DNA of 64,000 nucleotides from Deltaproteobacteria bacterium. GTDB taxonomy: Bacteria > Bdellovibrionota > Bdellovibrionia > Bdellovibrionales > JAMPXM01. A model generated the notes under the pieces. That model searched no databases. It saw only the letters and a list, made by a program, of their open reading frames with translations, and had not been told where the DNA came from. Made by a program: the position numbers and the translations under genes. The stretch spans positions 1-64,000 of the forward strand of contig JAFLCB010000012.1 of assembly GCA_017302795.1 (NCBI GenBank), given 5' to 3'. This document shows, in pieces, positions 1 to 8,980 of this stretch; the first letter of the stretch is position 1, and each line of letters starts with the position of its first letter.

Positions 1-50
1 ATTTTCAGCTGCCGGATTTCATCTATCAAGGTCGCTGCGCGGTCGATCAT
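1..50 (-). CDS. N-terminus of an unidentified leftward gene (partial)
   Basis: An ATG on the minus strand at 50-48 opens a frame of 16 codons (MIDRAATLIDEIRQLK) that runs off the window edge without a stop. A purine-rich AGAGGGG lies about 7 nt upstream of the ATG, as expected for a ribosome binding site. The fragment is too short to assign a family. The next open frame on the plus strand begins within about 40 bp, so the two may share a very short divergent control region. Confidence 0.4.
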   Translation of the reverse strand, partial: MIDRAATLIDEIRQLK

Positions 51-88
51 CGAAGGCCCCTCTGTTGAGCGAGCAATCTTAGATTTGA

Positions 89-349
89 TCGGTTTTTATT
101 TTTAGGCGCGAATTAGGCAGGGGTTACTACTCGCCGTGGGTCCGCGACTTCGGTGCTAGTGGTGTCGAGGAAGTTTTTACGCTCATAAAGCATATCGAAA
201 AAGTTTCTCCGAGTGCTCGTATGCGCGTCGTCGGGCAGTCAGATCTGCACTTTGCATTCATTGGCCTTCATACCGGCGGACACGGTGTACCGATTCGGAT
301 GATTGACTGCCGTGAGGCCCTGAACTGGTTTTACGGCCAAACTCGCTAA
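89..349 (+). CDS. Small open frame lacking a normal start codon; possible frameshifted gene
   Basis: This frame is open for 86 codons and ends at TAA 347-349. It reads like protein (for example YYSPWVRDFGASG and HFAFIGLHTGGHGVPIRMI) and is followed after 32 nt by a strong intrinsic terminator, which argues that it is expressed. There is no ATG, GTG or TTG before codon 45 (ATG 221, which would leave only 42 residues). A TTG at 85 in the adjacent frame reads MIGFYF and then stops in the run TTTTTATTTTTAG. Removing one T would join it to this frame. It could be a recent frameshift, a homopolymer sequencing error, or a gene using a rare ATT start (98). No family recognised. Confidence 0.4.
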   Translation, partial: SVFIFRRELGRGYYSPWVRDFGASGVEEVFTLIKHIEKVSPSARMRVVGQSDLHFAFIGLHTGGHGVPIRMIDCREALNWFYGQTR

Positions 350-381
350 TACCTGGAAGCGATCAATTCAAAACCGAACAG

Positions 382-409
382 CCCCGTCCGCTTGGACGGG
401 GATCTTTTT
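382..409 (+). terminator. Intrinsic terminator
   Basis: Perfect 8-bp GC-rich stem CCCCGTCC / GGACGGGG (382-389 with 394-401), loop GCTT, then ATCTTTTT. It closes the small transcript ending at 349. Confidence 0.85.
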
Positions 410-504
410 CGAAACTCAACTCATATGAATGAGAAGTCTCTACCTAGGTCATAGGCTCAAGGTCTTTGTCGACAAACAAGGTCGGCGGCATCAAAATTTG
501 AGAA

Positions 505-1395
505 GTGGAAGCTGAATCGGACGACGTATTAAAATCCTTTGAAGTAGTTCGGCCGTGGCGTTTCTGGTGGGACTGGCTTTGGACAGTTGTGCCTGTATTT
601 GGACTTATCTATCTTTGTGAACAAGTCTCTTTTCTGTTTTATATTCCAGCTGTTTACCTGATCGGGAGTCGAATTTTTAGACTTGCGCTTCTCGGCCACG
701 AAGGCGTTCACGGTTTGCTTTTCAGATCGTCGAAATGGAATACCTTTGTCGCGCGGTATCTGTGCCACTTCCCAGTAATGATTTCTTTTAGTCGATACCG
801 AGCTATTCACCTTCTTCATCATCGATTTGTGGGAGAGGGGCAGGACCCAGACGGATACATTTATCAGGGATATCCGATTTGCTTTCGCACATGGTTAAAG
901 CGCACTCTCGTCGGAATACTAATAGGCCGCGCCCTCTTAAATTTTTTCGAGTACTTCACCGAGGTTCCCGTACACGTTCGCAAGCTTTTTGGACGACCAG
1001 AGGGGCGTCAGTTATTAGTTAAGTCTGACTTCTCACAATATCTAATCTTTTGGTGTGTAGTTCTGCTTACTATCATCTATTTTGAAGCCTGGTATTACTT
1101 CGCACTCTATTATCTCGTGCCGGCATATTTATTGATGCCGTTCAACGAGCTGTCCAATGCCTATCAGCATGGAGCCTACAGCGGAAAAGCACAAAGTCGT
1201 TCGCAAACTCTGCCCTATGGTTTGATGGAGTTTATTTTTCCTCTCCATCTGAACTTTCATTTTGAGCATCACCTGAACTCACGTGTGCCGCACTATAATT
1301 TGCCAGTCTATTCTCGCGCGCTGAAAGCTCGGAATCGACTTCCGCAAGAGAACGTCGGCTCTTTTACTGCCGCGACTAGGTTGATTTTTCGTTGA
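505..1395 (+). CDS. Fatty acid desaturase family membrane protein
   Basis: A 296-residue integral membrane protein of the fatty-acid desaturase superfamily, which uses a di-iron centre to insert double bonds or hydroxyls into acyl or carotenoid chains. All three histidine boxes are visible: HEGVH near residue 66, HLLHH near 101 and HFEHH near 254. Hydrophobic segments lie at about residues 22-55 and 175-215. The start is a GTG with only a weak Shine-Dalgarno; no earlier start exists in frame. The stand-alone gene sits between a terminator and the str-operon control region. Its codons look more AT-rich than the ribosomal genes nearby. Substrate unknown: fatty acyl lipid is most likely, but a carotenoid substrate is possible because lycopene cyclase is encoded later in the window. 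Confidence 0.85.
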   Translation: MEAESDDVLKSFEVVRPWRFWWDWLWTVVPVFGLIYLCEQVSFLFYIPAVYLIGSRIFRLALLGHEGVHGLLFRSSKWNTFVARYLCHFPVMISFSRYRAIHLLHHRFVGEGQDPDGYIYQGYPICFRTWLKRTLVGILIGRALLNFFEYFTEVPVHVRKLFGRPEGRQLLVKSDFSQYLIFWCVVLLTIIYFEAWYYFALYYLVPAYLLMPFNELSNAYQHGAYSGKAQSRSQTLPYGLMEFIFPLHLNFHFEHHLNSRVPHYNLPVYSRALKARNRLPQENVGSFTAATRLIFR

Positions 1396-1524
1396 TTGAG
1401 CGACGCTGAATGGAGCTGCGGCTCAGTGCTGCCACAGTGTTTTCAGCCAGCTTCAGCCGCCTATACACCCATTTTTTCATCCGGTGATGGGCCATTGAGC
1501 ATCCAAATAAAGGCCAGATGACGC

Positions 1525-1567
1525 GGCAAGCCCCAGGCTGCGCTTAAGGGGCAAACTGGGCCTTGCC
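1525..1567. repeat. Long inverted repeat upstream of the str operon
   Basis: GGCAAGCCCCAG (1525-1536) and CTGGGCCTTGCC (1556-1567) pair in 11 of 12 positions around a 19-nt loop. No T-run follows, so it is not a classic intrinsic terminator. It lies in the 361-bp gap between the desaturase and rpsL, about 18 bp before the proposed rpsL promoter. It could be a read-through barrier or a protein-binding site. Confidence 0.5.
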
Positions 1568-1584
1568 GAAAGGGCGCTTGCGGC

Positions 1585-1613
1585 TTGACCCAGCGCCAAA
1601 AGTCGCTTAGCTT
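1585..1613 (+). promoter_or_regulatory. Predicted sigma-70-type promoter of rpsL-rpsG
   Basis: TTGACC (1585-1590), 17-nt spacer, TAGCTT (1608-1613). This would give a 5' leader of about 135 nt before rpsL. The rest of the gap 1396-1756 holds no convincing reading frame. Confidence 0.55.
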
Positions 1614-1756
1614 TCTGCGTTCGCTTTCCTAGATGTTCTTATTAGATATTTTAGGTCTGTTCGGTCCGCACTTTGGAATGCCATTGGGGTATTTCAGTGC
1701 AGTAAACCCTGCCTCCCGTTTTCGTCAGCTGGGATGTTGCAGAGAAAGGTTGAAGA

Positions 1757-2131
1757 ATGCCGACGATTAACCAACTGATCCGCAAATCGCGGGAAGTTCA
1801 GAAAAACAAAACGGCGTCGCCAGCTCTCGTGGGCTGTCCACAACGTCGTGGTGTTTGTACTCGTGTGTACACGACAACTCCAAAGAAGCCGAACTCGGCT
1901 CTCCGAAAAGTTGCGCGCGTGCGTTTGTCCAACGGATACGAAGTTACTTCGTACATCCCAGGCATTGGTCACAACCTTCAAGAGCACAGCGTGGTCTTGA
2001 TTCGTGGTGGTCGTGTAAAGGATTTGCCAGGTGTTCGTTATCACATCGTCCGCGGAACCCTTGATACTCAAGGTGTAAACGGCCGTCTTGTCTCTCGTTC
2101 TAAATACGGAACGAAGCGACCAAAGAAATAA
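1757..2131 (+). CDS. rpsL: 30S ribosomal protein S12
   Basis: S12 sits at the decoding centre of the small subunit and helps control tRNA selection. The 124-residue length is the family norm. The conserved [10 protein letters not shown] segment and the [11 protein letters not shown] loop carry K43 and K88, the residues whose substitution classically gives streptomycin resistance, so the sequence is of the sensitive type. D89, the methylthiolation site in E. coli, is present. It is the first gene of a two-gene str transcript with rpsG 9 nt downstream. The likely promoter is at 1585-1613. Confidence 0.98.
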   Translation: MPTINQLIRKSREVQKNKTASPALVGCPQRRGVCTRVYTTTPKKPNSALRKVARVRLSNGYEVTSYIPGIGHNLQEHSVVLIRGGRVKDLPGVRYHIVRGTLDTQGVNGRLVSRSKYGTKRPKK

Positions 2132-2140
2132 GGAGGACTC

Positions 2141-2614
2141 ATGTCACGTCGTAGAAGAGTACATAAAAGAGAGATCCTCCCGGATCCAATTTATAACGAT
2201 ATCGTCATCACTAAGTTCGTAAACAAGATGATGTACGGTGGAAAAAAGAGCACTGCTCAGGCGATTTTCTACGGAGCTCTCGATGAGCTAAAAACGAAAA
2301 TCACTGAAGAGGATTCTTTGACTGTGTTCCGTAAAGCGCTCGAAAACGCTAAACCGCAGATCGAAGTTCGATCTCGCCGCGTTGGTGGAGCGACTTATCA
2401 AGTTCCAGTCGATGTCCGCCCATCACGCCGTGTTGCTCTCGCCATGAAATGGCTCATCGAGTATTCTCGTGAGCGTGGCGAAAAAGACATGGGAAAGCGT
2501 CTTGCTGGTGAATTGATGGATGCTTACAACAACCGTGGTAACGCCATTAAGAAAAAAGAAGACGTTCACCGTATGGCAGAGGCAAACAAAGCCTTCTCGC
2601 ACTACAACTGGTGA
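2141..2614 (+). CDS. rpsG: 30S ribosomal protein S7
   Basis: S7 nucleates folding of the 3' major domain of 16S rRNA and lines the E site. It is 157 residues long with the typical basic N-terminus ([16 protein letters not shown]) and the conserved [11 protein letters not shown] segment. A perfect AGGAGGA Shine-Dalgarno lies upstream of the ATG. In E. coli S7 is the str-operon autoregulator; whether that holds here cannot be told. Unlike in E. coli, a strong terminator directly follows, separating it from fusA. Confidence 0.98.
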   Translation: MSRRRRVHKREILPDPIYNDIVITKFVNKMMYGGKKSTAQAIFYGALDELKTKITEEDSLTVFRKALENAKPQIEVRSRRVGGATYQVPVDVRPSRRVALAMKWLIEYSRERGEKDMGKRLAGELMDAYNNRGNAIKKKEDVHRMAEANKAFSHYNW

Positions 2615-2670
2615 TCTCAGACGTTTTGTGAACTGCAGGCCTCCCGGCCTCAGTTTCCAAACGATACTCA

Positions 2671-2707
2671 ATCGGGCAATGCTTCAAAAGCTTGCCCGAT
2701 TTTTTTT
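2671..2707 (+). terminator. Intrinsic terminator after rpsG
   Basis: ATCGGGCAA (2671-2679) pairs perfectly with TTGCCCGAT (2692-2700). An inner GCTT/AAGC extends the stem, and a run of seven T follows. It cuts the str operon between rpsG and fusA. Confidence 0.92.
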
Positions 2708-2816
2708 GCCCAAATTCTGCGGATCAGCGGTGCGATAAGATGTTCTCAGATGCGAGGTTTTTCGGTAGGGTCAGGAAACTCGTTATCCAATTTCTCGTGT
2801 TAGGGACAAATCAGCC

Positions 2817-4988
2817 TTGGGAAACTCCAAAGATACAACAGACGGTTCGAAAGCCGACTCAAAAGACACCTCGCTTGATCCGCTTCGAATCGAGTCCTCG
2901 CGGTATCAAGGAATCGAAACACTCCGGTTGACTCGGAACATCGGAATCATGGCCCATATCGATGCGGGCAAGACCACTACGACAGAGCGAATTTTATTTT
3001 ACACTGGAAAGTCTCACCGGATGGGTGAAGTTCATGACGGCGATACAGTCATGGACTGGATGGAACAAGAACAAGAACGTGGAATTACAATCACGTCGGC
3101 TGCGACCACGTGCGCTTGGAAAAACTATCGCATCAATATCATCGATACTCCGGGACACGTGGATTTCACGATTGAAGTCGAGCGCAGTTTGCGGGTCCTT
3201 GACGGAGCGGTCGCTGTTTTTGACGGCGTGAATGGTGTGGAGCCGCAGTCGGAAACCGTTTGGCGCCAAGCAGATCGTTATAAAGTTCCACGCATTTGCT
3301 TTATCAATAAGATGGATCGGGTTGGCGCAAATTTTCACGGTAGCGTCCAAACGATTGTCGAGCGCCTTGAAGCCACACCGGTTTGTATTCAGATTCCAAT
3401 CGGAGCTGAAGATCGCTTTCACGGAGTCGTCGACCTCGTTTCGATGAAAGCTCTACTTTGGCCTGATGCTGGCCAGGGCGATCGAATGGAAGAGGCCGAA
3501 ATTCCGTCTGACCTCATGGAAGAAGTGCGTGCCTACCGAGAAAAACTTCTCGATAAAGTGACGGAAGTCGATGAGGCTCTCGCGGATAAATATTTGATGG
3601 GCGAAGAAATTTCGGAATCAGAAATCGTCGCCGCGCTTCGCAAGGGCACTATCGCCATGAAATTTTTCCCGGTGCTCTGCGGATCTGCATTCAAGAAAAA
3701 AGGCGTTCAACCACTTCTTGATGCTGTTCTTCGCTACTTGCCAAGTCCACTAGATGTCGCGGCGATGCATGGCAAAGATCCAGCGCGCGAAGATCATGAG
3801 ATCGAATGTAAAACCGATTGGGGTGCGAACCTCGCGGCTCTTTCATTCAAGATCGCAAGTGATCCGTTTTCTGGAGCGCTCACTTACGTGCGAGTTTATT
3901 CGGGCATCCTCAAAGTAGGCGACCAAGTCTTCAACCCGCGCGAACAAAAGAAAGAGCGAATCCAGCGACTTGTTCGCATGCATGCGAACTCGCGCGAGGA
4001 GATTCAAGAAATCAAAGCAGGTGATATCGGTGCCGTTGTCGGACTCAAATTTGCGGCGACCGGAGATACTCTCTGCCATGTTTCCCATCCGATCGTGCTA
4101 GAATCGATCCAACTTCCCGAGCCCGTGATCTCAGTTGCCATTGAGGCGAAGTCTTCCGCCGATCAAGAAAAAATGATGGCTGGTCTTCAGCGCTTAGAGC
4201 GCGAGGATCCTTCATGTCGTTTGCGGATCGATTCTGAAACAGGACAGACGCTTTTATCGGGAATGGGTGAACTGCATTTAGAAATTCTCGTCGATCGACT
4301 TTTGCGTGAATACAAAATTCAAGCAAACGTAGGTAAGCCACAGGTCAGTTACCGTGAAACCATATCGAAGTCCGCACGCGCAGAATCTCGAGTTGAACGA
4401 GTGATCGCTGGTGAAAACCAGTTCGGCCACGCCATGGTTGAAGTGAAGCCTTTGACCGCTGGAGCAGGATTTAAATTTACGAATCTCGTTCCGCCTGAGC
4501 GTCTGCCAAAAACAATGAGTGGACCGATCGAACAAGGGATAAAAGAGTCGCTTGAAAATGGCGTCTTGGCAGGATTCTTGACGACCGATTTAGAGGTCGT
4601 CTTGGTTGGAGCCGAATACAACCAAGATACTGCATCGGAAATGGCCTACAAAGTTGCGGGTGCAAATGCGTTTCGGGAGGCTGCCCGAAAGGCAGAGCCG
4701 CAGCTTCTTGAGCCAATGTTTAAAGTGGAAGTGGTTACGCCCGACGAATTTATGGGTGGCGTGATTGGTGATCTAAATTCGCGACGCGGAAAAGTTTTGT
4801 CGATGAGTGCGAAAGCGGGTCGGCAGGTCATCGATGCGGAAAGCCCCCTTATGGCAATGTTTGGCTATGCGACGGATTTGAGATCGCTGACTCAAGGGCG
4901 CGGTACATTCTCAATGGAATTCAAGCAGTTCGCCGCGACTCCGCCACGAGTTTCTCAGGAAATTCTTCAAAAACTGGGACGAATTTAG
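2817..4988 (+). CDS. fusA: Translation elongation factor G
   Basis: This GTPase drives ribosomal translocation. It has 723 residues, against about 700 in most bacteria. GTPase motifs are intact: AHIDAGKT (about 46-53), the switch-I stretch [24 protein letters not shown] and GSAFK. Domains II to V follow, ending in [21 protein letters not shown]-like sequence typical of domain V. The only usable start in the open frame is TTG 2817, giving an N-terminal extension of about 25 residues rich in Ser, Asp and Lys before the usual beginning (RNIGI). It lies downstream of a terminator, so it needs its own promoter; TGC-GATAAG at 2731-2739 resembles an extended -10 but is weak. Many bacteria of delta-type lineages hold several EF-G paralogues, so subclass assignment needs a tree. 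Confidence 0.96.
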   Translation: MGNSKDTTDGSKADSKDTSLDPLRIESSRYQGIETLRLTRNIGIMAHIDAGKTTTTERILFYTGKSHRMGEVHDGDTVMDWMEQEQERGITITSAATTCAWKNYRINIIDTPGHVDFTIEVERSLRVLDGAVAVFDGVNGVEPQSETVWRQADRYKVPRICFINKMDRVGANFHGSVQTIVERLEATPVCIQIPIGAEDRFHGVVDLVSMKALLWPDAGQGDRMEEAEIPSDLMEEVRAYREKLLDKVTEVDEALADKYLMGEEISESEIVAALRKGTIAMKFFPVLCGSAFKKKGVQPLLDAVLRYLPSPLDVAAMHGKDPAREDHEIECKTDWGANLAALSFKIASDPFSGALTYVRVYSGILKVGDQVFNPREQKKERIQRLVRMHANSREEIQEIKAGDIGAVVGLKFAATGDTLCHVSHPIVLESIQLPEPVISVAIEAKSSADQEKMMAGLQRLEREDPSCRLRIDSETGQTLLSGMGELHLEILVDRLLREYKIQANVGKPQVSYRETISKSARAESRVERVIAGENQFGHAMVEVKPLTAGAGFKFTNLVPPERLPKTMSGPIEQGIKESLENGVLAGFLTTDLEVVLVGAEYNQDTASEMAYKVAGANAFREAARKAEPQLLEPMFKVEVVTPDEFMGGVIGDLNSRRGKVLSMSAKAGRQVIDAESPLMAMFGYATDLRSLTQGRGTFSMEFKQFAATPPRVSQEILQKLGRI

Positions 4989-5127
4989 CCCATGCTCTTG
5001 GTACGTCTTTCGGGCCTGAAAGTTCGGTCGTGATCGGTGTTTCAATGTGGGCGCGGGTTTGCGGGGATCACTGAACGCCTCAAGTTTTGGCAAACAAAGA
5101 TAAATTTAAAATTTTTCGGGATTTCTT

Positions 5128-5157
5128 TTGACATTGCGTTCGGCCAAGAAGCATACT
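5128..5157 (+). promoter_or_regulatory. Strong predicted promoter ahead of the S10 operon
   Basis: Consensus TTGACA (5128-5133), 18-nt spacer, CATACT (5152-5157), preceded by an A/T-rich stretch (5099-5116) resembling an UP element. Transcription from here would give a leader of about 370 nt before rpsJ. Confidence 0.65.
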
Positions 5158-5533
5158 GCGCGCCTTGAGTAGCCCAAAGTGCGGGTGGACGTCGGCTTCC
5201 ATGTGGTCCTAAAAACCACGAATTCGACGCGATTCTGAAGCGATAGCGGATTTCGATTGATGCCAGTGGGACTGTTTAAAACAGGCTCCATGATGGCCGA
5301 AGCCGGAAAACGATAAAGCCTTAAAGAGTCGATTTTCTTGGAGAAATGCAAACGAAGTCCCGATATTCGGGGAACACGTTGAGCCTCTCCAGGGCGGTTT
5401 TCCTTTTTTCTAAAGGGATGTCGGCCATAGGAAACTTCTAAATGATGCGCGTTTGGACTCAGTGATTTGGCTAACGTTTTTTATGCGTACGATTTATTCG
5501 AACGATACTAGGTGACGAAAGGAAATTAGGATC
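5158..5533 (+). other. Long untranslated leader of the S10 operon (gap after fusA)
   Basis: The 545-bp gap between fusA and rpsJ holds no tuf gene, where tuf is often found. Downstream of the promoter at 5128-5157 are small hairpins: GTGGT/ACCAC (5203-5219) and CCCGA/TCGGG (5359-5371). A T-rich stretch lies near 5397-5411. In E. coli the S10 leader binds L4 for autoregulation; this leader has a comparable place but no recognisable sequence match. No convincing reading frame or tRNA was seen. Confidence 0.4.
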
Positions 5534-5851
5534 ATGCAAAGTCAGAAGATCCGCATTCGACTGAAGGCATTTGATCACAAGCTTCTCGATCAATCGACTC
5601 GAGAAATTGTGGAAACGGCTCGACGCACAGGTGCGCGAGTTGCGGGACCAATCCCGTTGCCAACACGAATTAATCGCTACACAGTTCTTCGCTCGCCACA
5701 CGTTGATAAAAAATCGCGCGAGCAGTTCGAGATCCGCACTCATAAGCGCATGCTCGATATCCTAGAGCCGACTCAGCAGACAGTTGACCAGTTGATGAAG
5801 CTCGATCTCTCGGCCGGTGTGGACGTAGAGATCAAATTGTCGCAAACGTAA
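5534..5851 (+). CDS. rpsJ: 30S ribosomal protein S10
   Basis: S10 is part of the small-subunit head and, in E. coli, also joins NusB in antitermination. It is 105 residues long, the normal size. The sequence starts [19 protein letters not shown] and holds the conserved GPIPLPTR and [14 protein letters not shown] segments. GGAAAT lies upstream of the ATG. It is the first gene of the long S10-spc cluster and is 46 nt ahead of rplC. Confidence 0.98.
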   Translation: MQSQKIRIRLKAFDHKLLDQSTREIVETARRTGARVAGPIPLPTRINRYTVLRSPHVDKKSREQFEIRTHKRMLDILEPTQQTVDQLMKLDLSAGVDVEIKLSQT

Positions 5852-5897
5852 TTTTAGATTTTTTTGGATCTCACAACTCGATTGAGGAGTAGTTGAA

Positions 5898-6596
5898 ATG
5901 ACAGATTCGGGTGAACAGCAAGTAACCGCTGATGCAGGGACGGCAGAACAATCTGCGGCGTCTTCTGGCATTAAGTTGCGTGGGCTGTTTCTTAAAAAGG
6001 TAGGCATGACGTCGGTGTACGGCGATGCCGGAGAGATGATTCCAGTGACGGTTCTAAAAATGGAGCCTTGGGTTGTAACGCAACTCAAAACTACCGAAAA
6101 AGACGGCTACCAAGCTGTTCAAATCGCTAGCGGTCCTAAAAAAGCGGTTCGCACTTCTAATGCGGAGCGTGGTCATCTTAAAAAAGCAGGGTTCGAAAAC
6201 GGCGCACAATACATTCGTGAAATCCGCCAAGAACTTGCCGGTGATATGAAAGTTGGAAGTCAGGTTACTATCGACACCTTCGCTAAGGGCGATGTTGTGA
6301 AAGTAACTTCGACTTCAAAAGGTAAGGGCTTTGCTGGTTCAGTGCGTCGCTACGGTTTTGCCGGCGGCCCTGCCTCGCATGGTTCGAAGTTCCACCGTCA
6401 GCCTGGCTCAAGCGGTAACCGTACATGGCCAGGACGAGTAATGCCAGGGAAGCGATTCCCGGGTCATTTGGGTGCGGACACAGTGACAGTCAATAACGTG
6501 AAAGTGGTTGATGTTCTCCACGACGAAAACGTGATCCTCGTTAAGGGTCCTGTTCCGGGAGCTCGCAATTCACTTGTGAAGCTTGTGAAGGAGTAA
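5898..6596 (+). CDS. rplC: 50S ribosomal protein L3
   Basis: L3 is an early-assembling 23S-binding protein whose central loop reaches the peptidyl-transferase centre. It has 232 residues. The conserved core begins near residue 26 (KLRGLFLKKVGMT), and the ASHGSKFHRQPGSSGN and PGRVMPGKRFPGHLG segments mark the loop. The first 25 residues (Thr, Ala, Glu, Gln rich) are an acidic extension not found in E. coli L3. GAGGAG lies about 9 nt upstream of the ATG, supporting the long start. It is 3 nt ahead of rplD. Confidence 0.97.
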   Translation: MTDSGEQQVTADAGTAEQSAASSGIKLRGLFLKKVGMTSVYGDAGEMIPVTVLKMEPWVVTQLKTTEKDGYQAVQIASGPKKAVRTSNAERGHLKKAGFENGAQYIREIRQELAGDMKVGSQVTIDTFAKGDVVKVTSTSKGKGFAGSVRRYGFAGGPASHGSKFHRQPGSSGNRTWPGRVMPGKRFPGHLGADTVTVNNVKVVDVLHDENVILVKGPVPGARNSLVKLVKE

Positions 6597-6599
6597 GCC

Positions 6600-7226
6600 A
6601 TGGCAACACTTGCGGTTTACAACTGGGATAAGAAAAAAGTCGGTGATGTTGAACTTCCAGAGTCGGTTTTTGGTCAACCGGTTCGCAAAGACGTTCTTCA
6701 CACAGTGGTTCGATGGCAGCTTGCTTGTCGCCGTCAGGGTACAGCGATGACTAAGACTAAAGGCCTTGTTTCGGGCGGCGGTAAAAAGCCGTTCAAGCAA
6801 AAGGGCACTGGTAACGCACGTCAAGGTTCGAGCCGATCTCCGCTCATGCCTGGCGGTGGTACTGCGTTTGGTCCAGAACCACGTAGCTATGCATACACTC
6901 TTCCAAAGAAGGTTCGTCAAGCGGGTCTCCGCAGCGCTCTTTCTTTCCTTGTGAAGGAAGGTCGTCTTCATATCGTTGACGACATGGCTTCAACGGGAAA
7001 AACAAAAGAGTTAGCAGCGAACCTTGAAAAAATGGGTTTGAAAAAAGCGGTTCTCTTGGATTCATCTGCTAACGCGATGATGACACGCGCAACGCGCAAC
7101 CTTCCTAAGTTCCGTTACTACGGAACTGAAGGACTGAATGTTTATGACCTTTTAAAGTTCGACAACGCAGTTCTCTCGAAAGCTTCGATTGCGAAGATCG
7201 TCGAACGTTGCGGAGTGGAGGGCTGA
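6600..7226 (+). CDS. rplD: 50S ribosomal protein L4
   Basis: L4 binds 23S domain I and its extended loop lines the exit tunnel. It has 208 residues, the family norm. The glycine- and basic-rich loop (GGGKKPFKQKGTGNARQG, about residues 59-76) is intact; changes there cause macrolide resistance elsewhere. In E. coli L4 represses the S10 operon. Its stop is adjacent to the rplW start (1 nt apart). Confidence 0.97.
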   Translation: MATLAVYNWDKKKVGDVELPESVFGQPVRKDVLHTVVRWQLACRRQGTAMTKTKGLVSGGGKKPFKQKGTGNARQGSSRSPLMPGGGTAFGPEPRSYAYTLPKKVRQAGLRSALSFLVKEGRLHIVDDMASTGKTKELAANLEKMGLKKAVLLDSSANAMMTRATRNLPKFRYYGTEGLNVYDLLKFDNAVLSKASIAKIVERCGVEG

Positions 7227-7227
7227 T

Positions 7228-7509
7228 ATGAGTCAAGTTATCAAAGCACCCTTGATCTCGGAAAAAAACGCGGCTCACGCTGAAGACGCGAACACGTATG
7301 CGTTCGAAGTTTCTTTGGATGCAACGAAGCCTGAGATCCAAAAGGCAATTGAGAAGTCGTTCAACGTAAAAGTTGAGAGTGTTCGAACCCTTATTTGCCG
7401 TGGAAAGTATTTCCGTAAGCAAATGAGACTCGGACCACCAAAACAATGGAAGAAAGCTCTCGTTAAGCTGAAAGCTGGCGAGAAGATTTCGATCTTTGAG
7501 GGGGCCTAA
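7228..7509 (+). CDS. rplW: 50S ribosomal protein L23
   Basis: L23 lies at the tunnel exit and docks trigger factor and SRP. The start is taken at ATG 7228 because GGAGGG lies 6 nt upstream and the protein then begins [13 protein letters not shown], the family N-terminus, giving 93 residues. An upstream in-frame GTG would overlap rplD and add unconserved residues. The [20 protein letters not shown] segment is the usual basic loop. Confidence 0.96.
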   Translation: MSQVIKAPLISEKNAAHAEDANTYAFEVSLDATKPEIQKAIEKSFNVKVESVRTLICRGKYFRKQMRLGPPKQWKKALVKLKAGEKISIFEGA

Positions 7510-7511
7510 AG

Positions 7512-8330
7512 ATGGGCATTAAAACGTATCGTCCCCGGACGCCAGGATTGCGCCAAAAAACAGGATTTGATTTCGCGGAAATCACGAAGTCGACTCCTGA
7601 AAAGTCGCTAACAGAACCGATTCGTCGCAAGGCGGCTCGCAACAACCACGGTCAGATTACGATTCGTCACCAAGGTGGCGGTCATAAGCGTCGATACCGA
7701 GTGGTTGATTTCCGTCGTACGAAGCTGGAGATTCCCGCAGTCGTTACTTCGATTGAGTATGACCCGAACCGCACGGCTCGCATCGCTCTCTTGAACTATC
7801 GCGATGGCGCGAAGGCATACATTGTTGCACCTATTGGCCTGAATGTTGGGGATACCATTATCTCAAGCGCACAAGCCGACATCAAACCAGGGAACACGTT
7901 GCCATTGGCTTCGATTCCTACAGGTACCATCATTCACAACGTTGAAATGCGCCCAGGAAAAGGTGCGCAGATCGCTCGTGGTGCTGGAGTGGGAGCAACG
8001 TTGGTTGCGAAACTTGGACAGTATTGCCAAGTTCGCCTTCCAAGCGGTGAAGTTCGCCAAATCCTATCGGCGTGTTTAGCGTCGATTGGCCAAGTTGGAA
8101 ACACTGACAACGAAAACATCAGCATCGGTAAAGCAGGTCGCAATCGCTGGAAGGGCATTCGCCCAAGCGTTCGCGGTATGCACATGAACCCGGTGGATCA
8201 CCCACTCGGCGGTGGTGAAGGTGTTGGAAAAGGTCACCATCCGGTCACGCCATGGGGTCAGCCTTGCAAAGGGTATAAGACTCGCCATAACAAGCGTACC
8301 GATAACATGATCATCAAGCGACGCAAGTAA
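7512..8330 (+). CDS. rplB: 50S ribosomal protein L2
   Basis: L2 is needed for subunit association and peptidyl-transferase centre assembly. The length of 272 residues is typical. It starts [14 protein letters not shown] and contains [20 protein letters not shown]-like ([18 protein letters not shown]) and HPVTPWGQP, including the conserved His equivalent to E. coli His229. It follows rplW by 2 nt and precedes rpsS by 12 nt. Confidence 0.98.
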   Translation: MGIKTYRPRTPGLRQKTGFDFAEITKSTPEKSLTEPIRRKAARNNHGQITIRHQGGGHKRRYRVVDFRRTKLEIPAVVTSIEYDPNRTARIALLNYRDGAKAYIVAPIGLNVGDTIISSAQADIKPGNTLPLASIPTGTIIHNVEMRPGKGAQIARGAGVGATLVAKLGQYCQVRLPSGEVRQILSACLASIGQVGNTDNENISIGKAGRNRWKGIRPSVRGMHMNPVDHPLGGGEGVGKGHHPVTPWGQPCKGYKTRHNKRTDNMIIKRRK

Positions 8331-8342
8331 TAGGAGATCGCT

Positions 8343-8630
8343 GTGGCACGTTCGATTAAAAAAGGCCCTTTTCTTGATCACCATCTCTTGAAGAAGATCC
8401 AGGTGGCGATTGAAAAAGGCGACAAGAAGATTATTAAAACTTGGTCGCGACGTTCGACTGTTCTGCCGGAAGCGGTTGGATTGTCATTCGCGGTTCATAA
8501 CGGACGCAAATTCGTTCCGGTTTATGTCACTGATCAAATGATCGGTCATAAACTAGGTGAATTTGCACCGACACGTACTTTCCACGGGCACGCTGAGAAA
8601 AAAGCAGCTGCCAGCGCTCCAAAGAAGTAA
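8343..8630 (+). CDS. rpsS: 30S ribosomal protein S19
   Basis: S19 is a small-subunit head protein contacting S13 and the A-site finger. It is 95 residues from a GTG start, preceded by AGGAG. The sequence begins [15 protein letters not shown] and contains [11 protein letters not shown] and [12 protein letters not shown] short Ala/Lys-rich tail ([12 protein letters not shown]) ends it. Confidence 0.98.
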   Translation: MARSIKKGPFLDHHLLKKIQVAIEKGDKKIIKTWSRRSTVLPEAVGLSFAVHNGRKFVPVYVTDQMIGHKLGEFAPTRTFHGHAEKKAAASAPKK

Positions 8631-8643
8631 GAGGCGGTGAGTA

Positions 8644-8976
8644 ATGGAAATTAAAGCTTACTTAAGAAATGCAAGCGTCGGGTGTCAAAAAGCGAGAATT
8701 ATCGCTGACCTCGTTCGTGGCAAAGATGTGAACGATGCAATCCGAATTCTTGCATTCATGCCGCAGAAACCGGCTGGAATGTTGAAGAAGCTTTTGGAGT
8801 CGGCAGTTGCAAACGCAGAAGCGAAGAAAGTCGTCGATGTCGACAACCTCTACGTGAAGCATGTTTCTGTCGATATGGCGCCGTCGTTGAGCCGGTTCCG
8901 TCCGCGCGCTCAAGGTCGTGCAACACCGATCAAGCGCAAAAGCAGTCATTTCAACCTAGTACTGGACGAGAGGTAA
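8644..8976 (+). CDS. rplV: 50S ribosomal protein L22
   Basis: L22 contacts all 23S domains and its beta-hairpin lines the exit tunnel. It has 110 residues. The hairpin and C-terminal signature ([24 protein letters not shown], split here as [14 protein letters not shown] and KRKSSH) is conserved. It lies 4 nt ahead of rpsC. Confidence 0.97.
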   Translation: MEIKAYLRNASVGCQKARIIADLVRGKDVNDAIRILAFMPQKPAGMLKKLLESAVANAEAKKVVDVDNLYVKHVSVDMAPSLSRFRPRAQGRATPIKRKSSHFNLVLDER

Positions 8977-8980
8977 TCGC

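Noticed and set aside
5106-5351. 81-codon minus-strand frame in the fusA-rpsJ gap
   Set aside because: It runs through the best promoter of the region, has no ribosome binding site and no recognisable features.
4989-5533. tRNA gene in the gap after fusA
   Set aside because: No T-loop GTTCGANNC with matching acceptor arms could be found.
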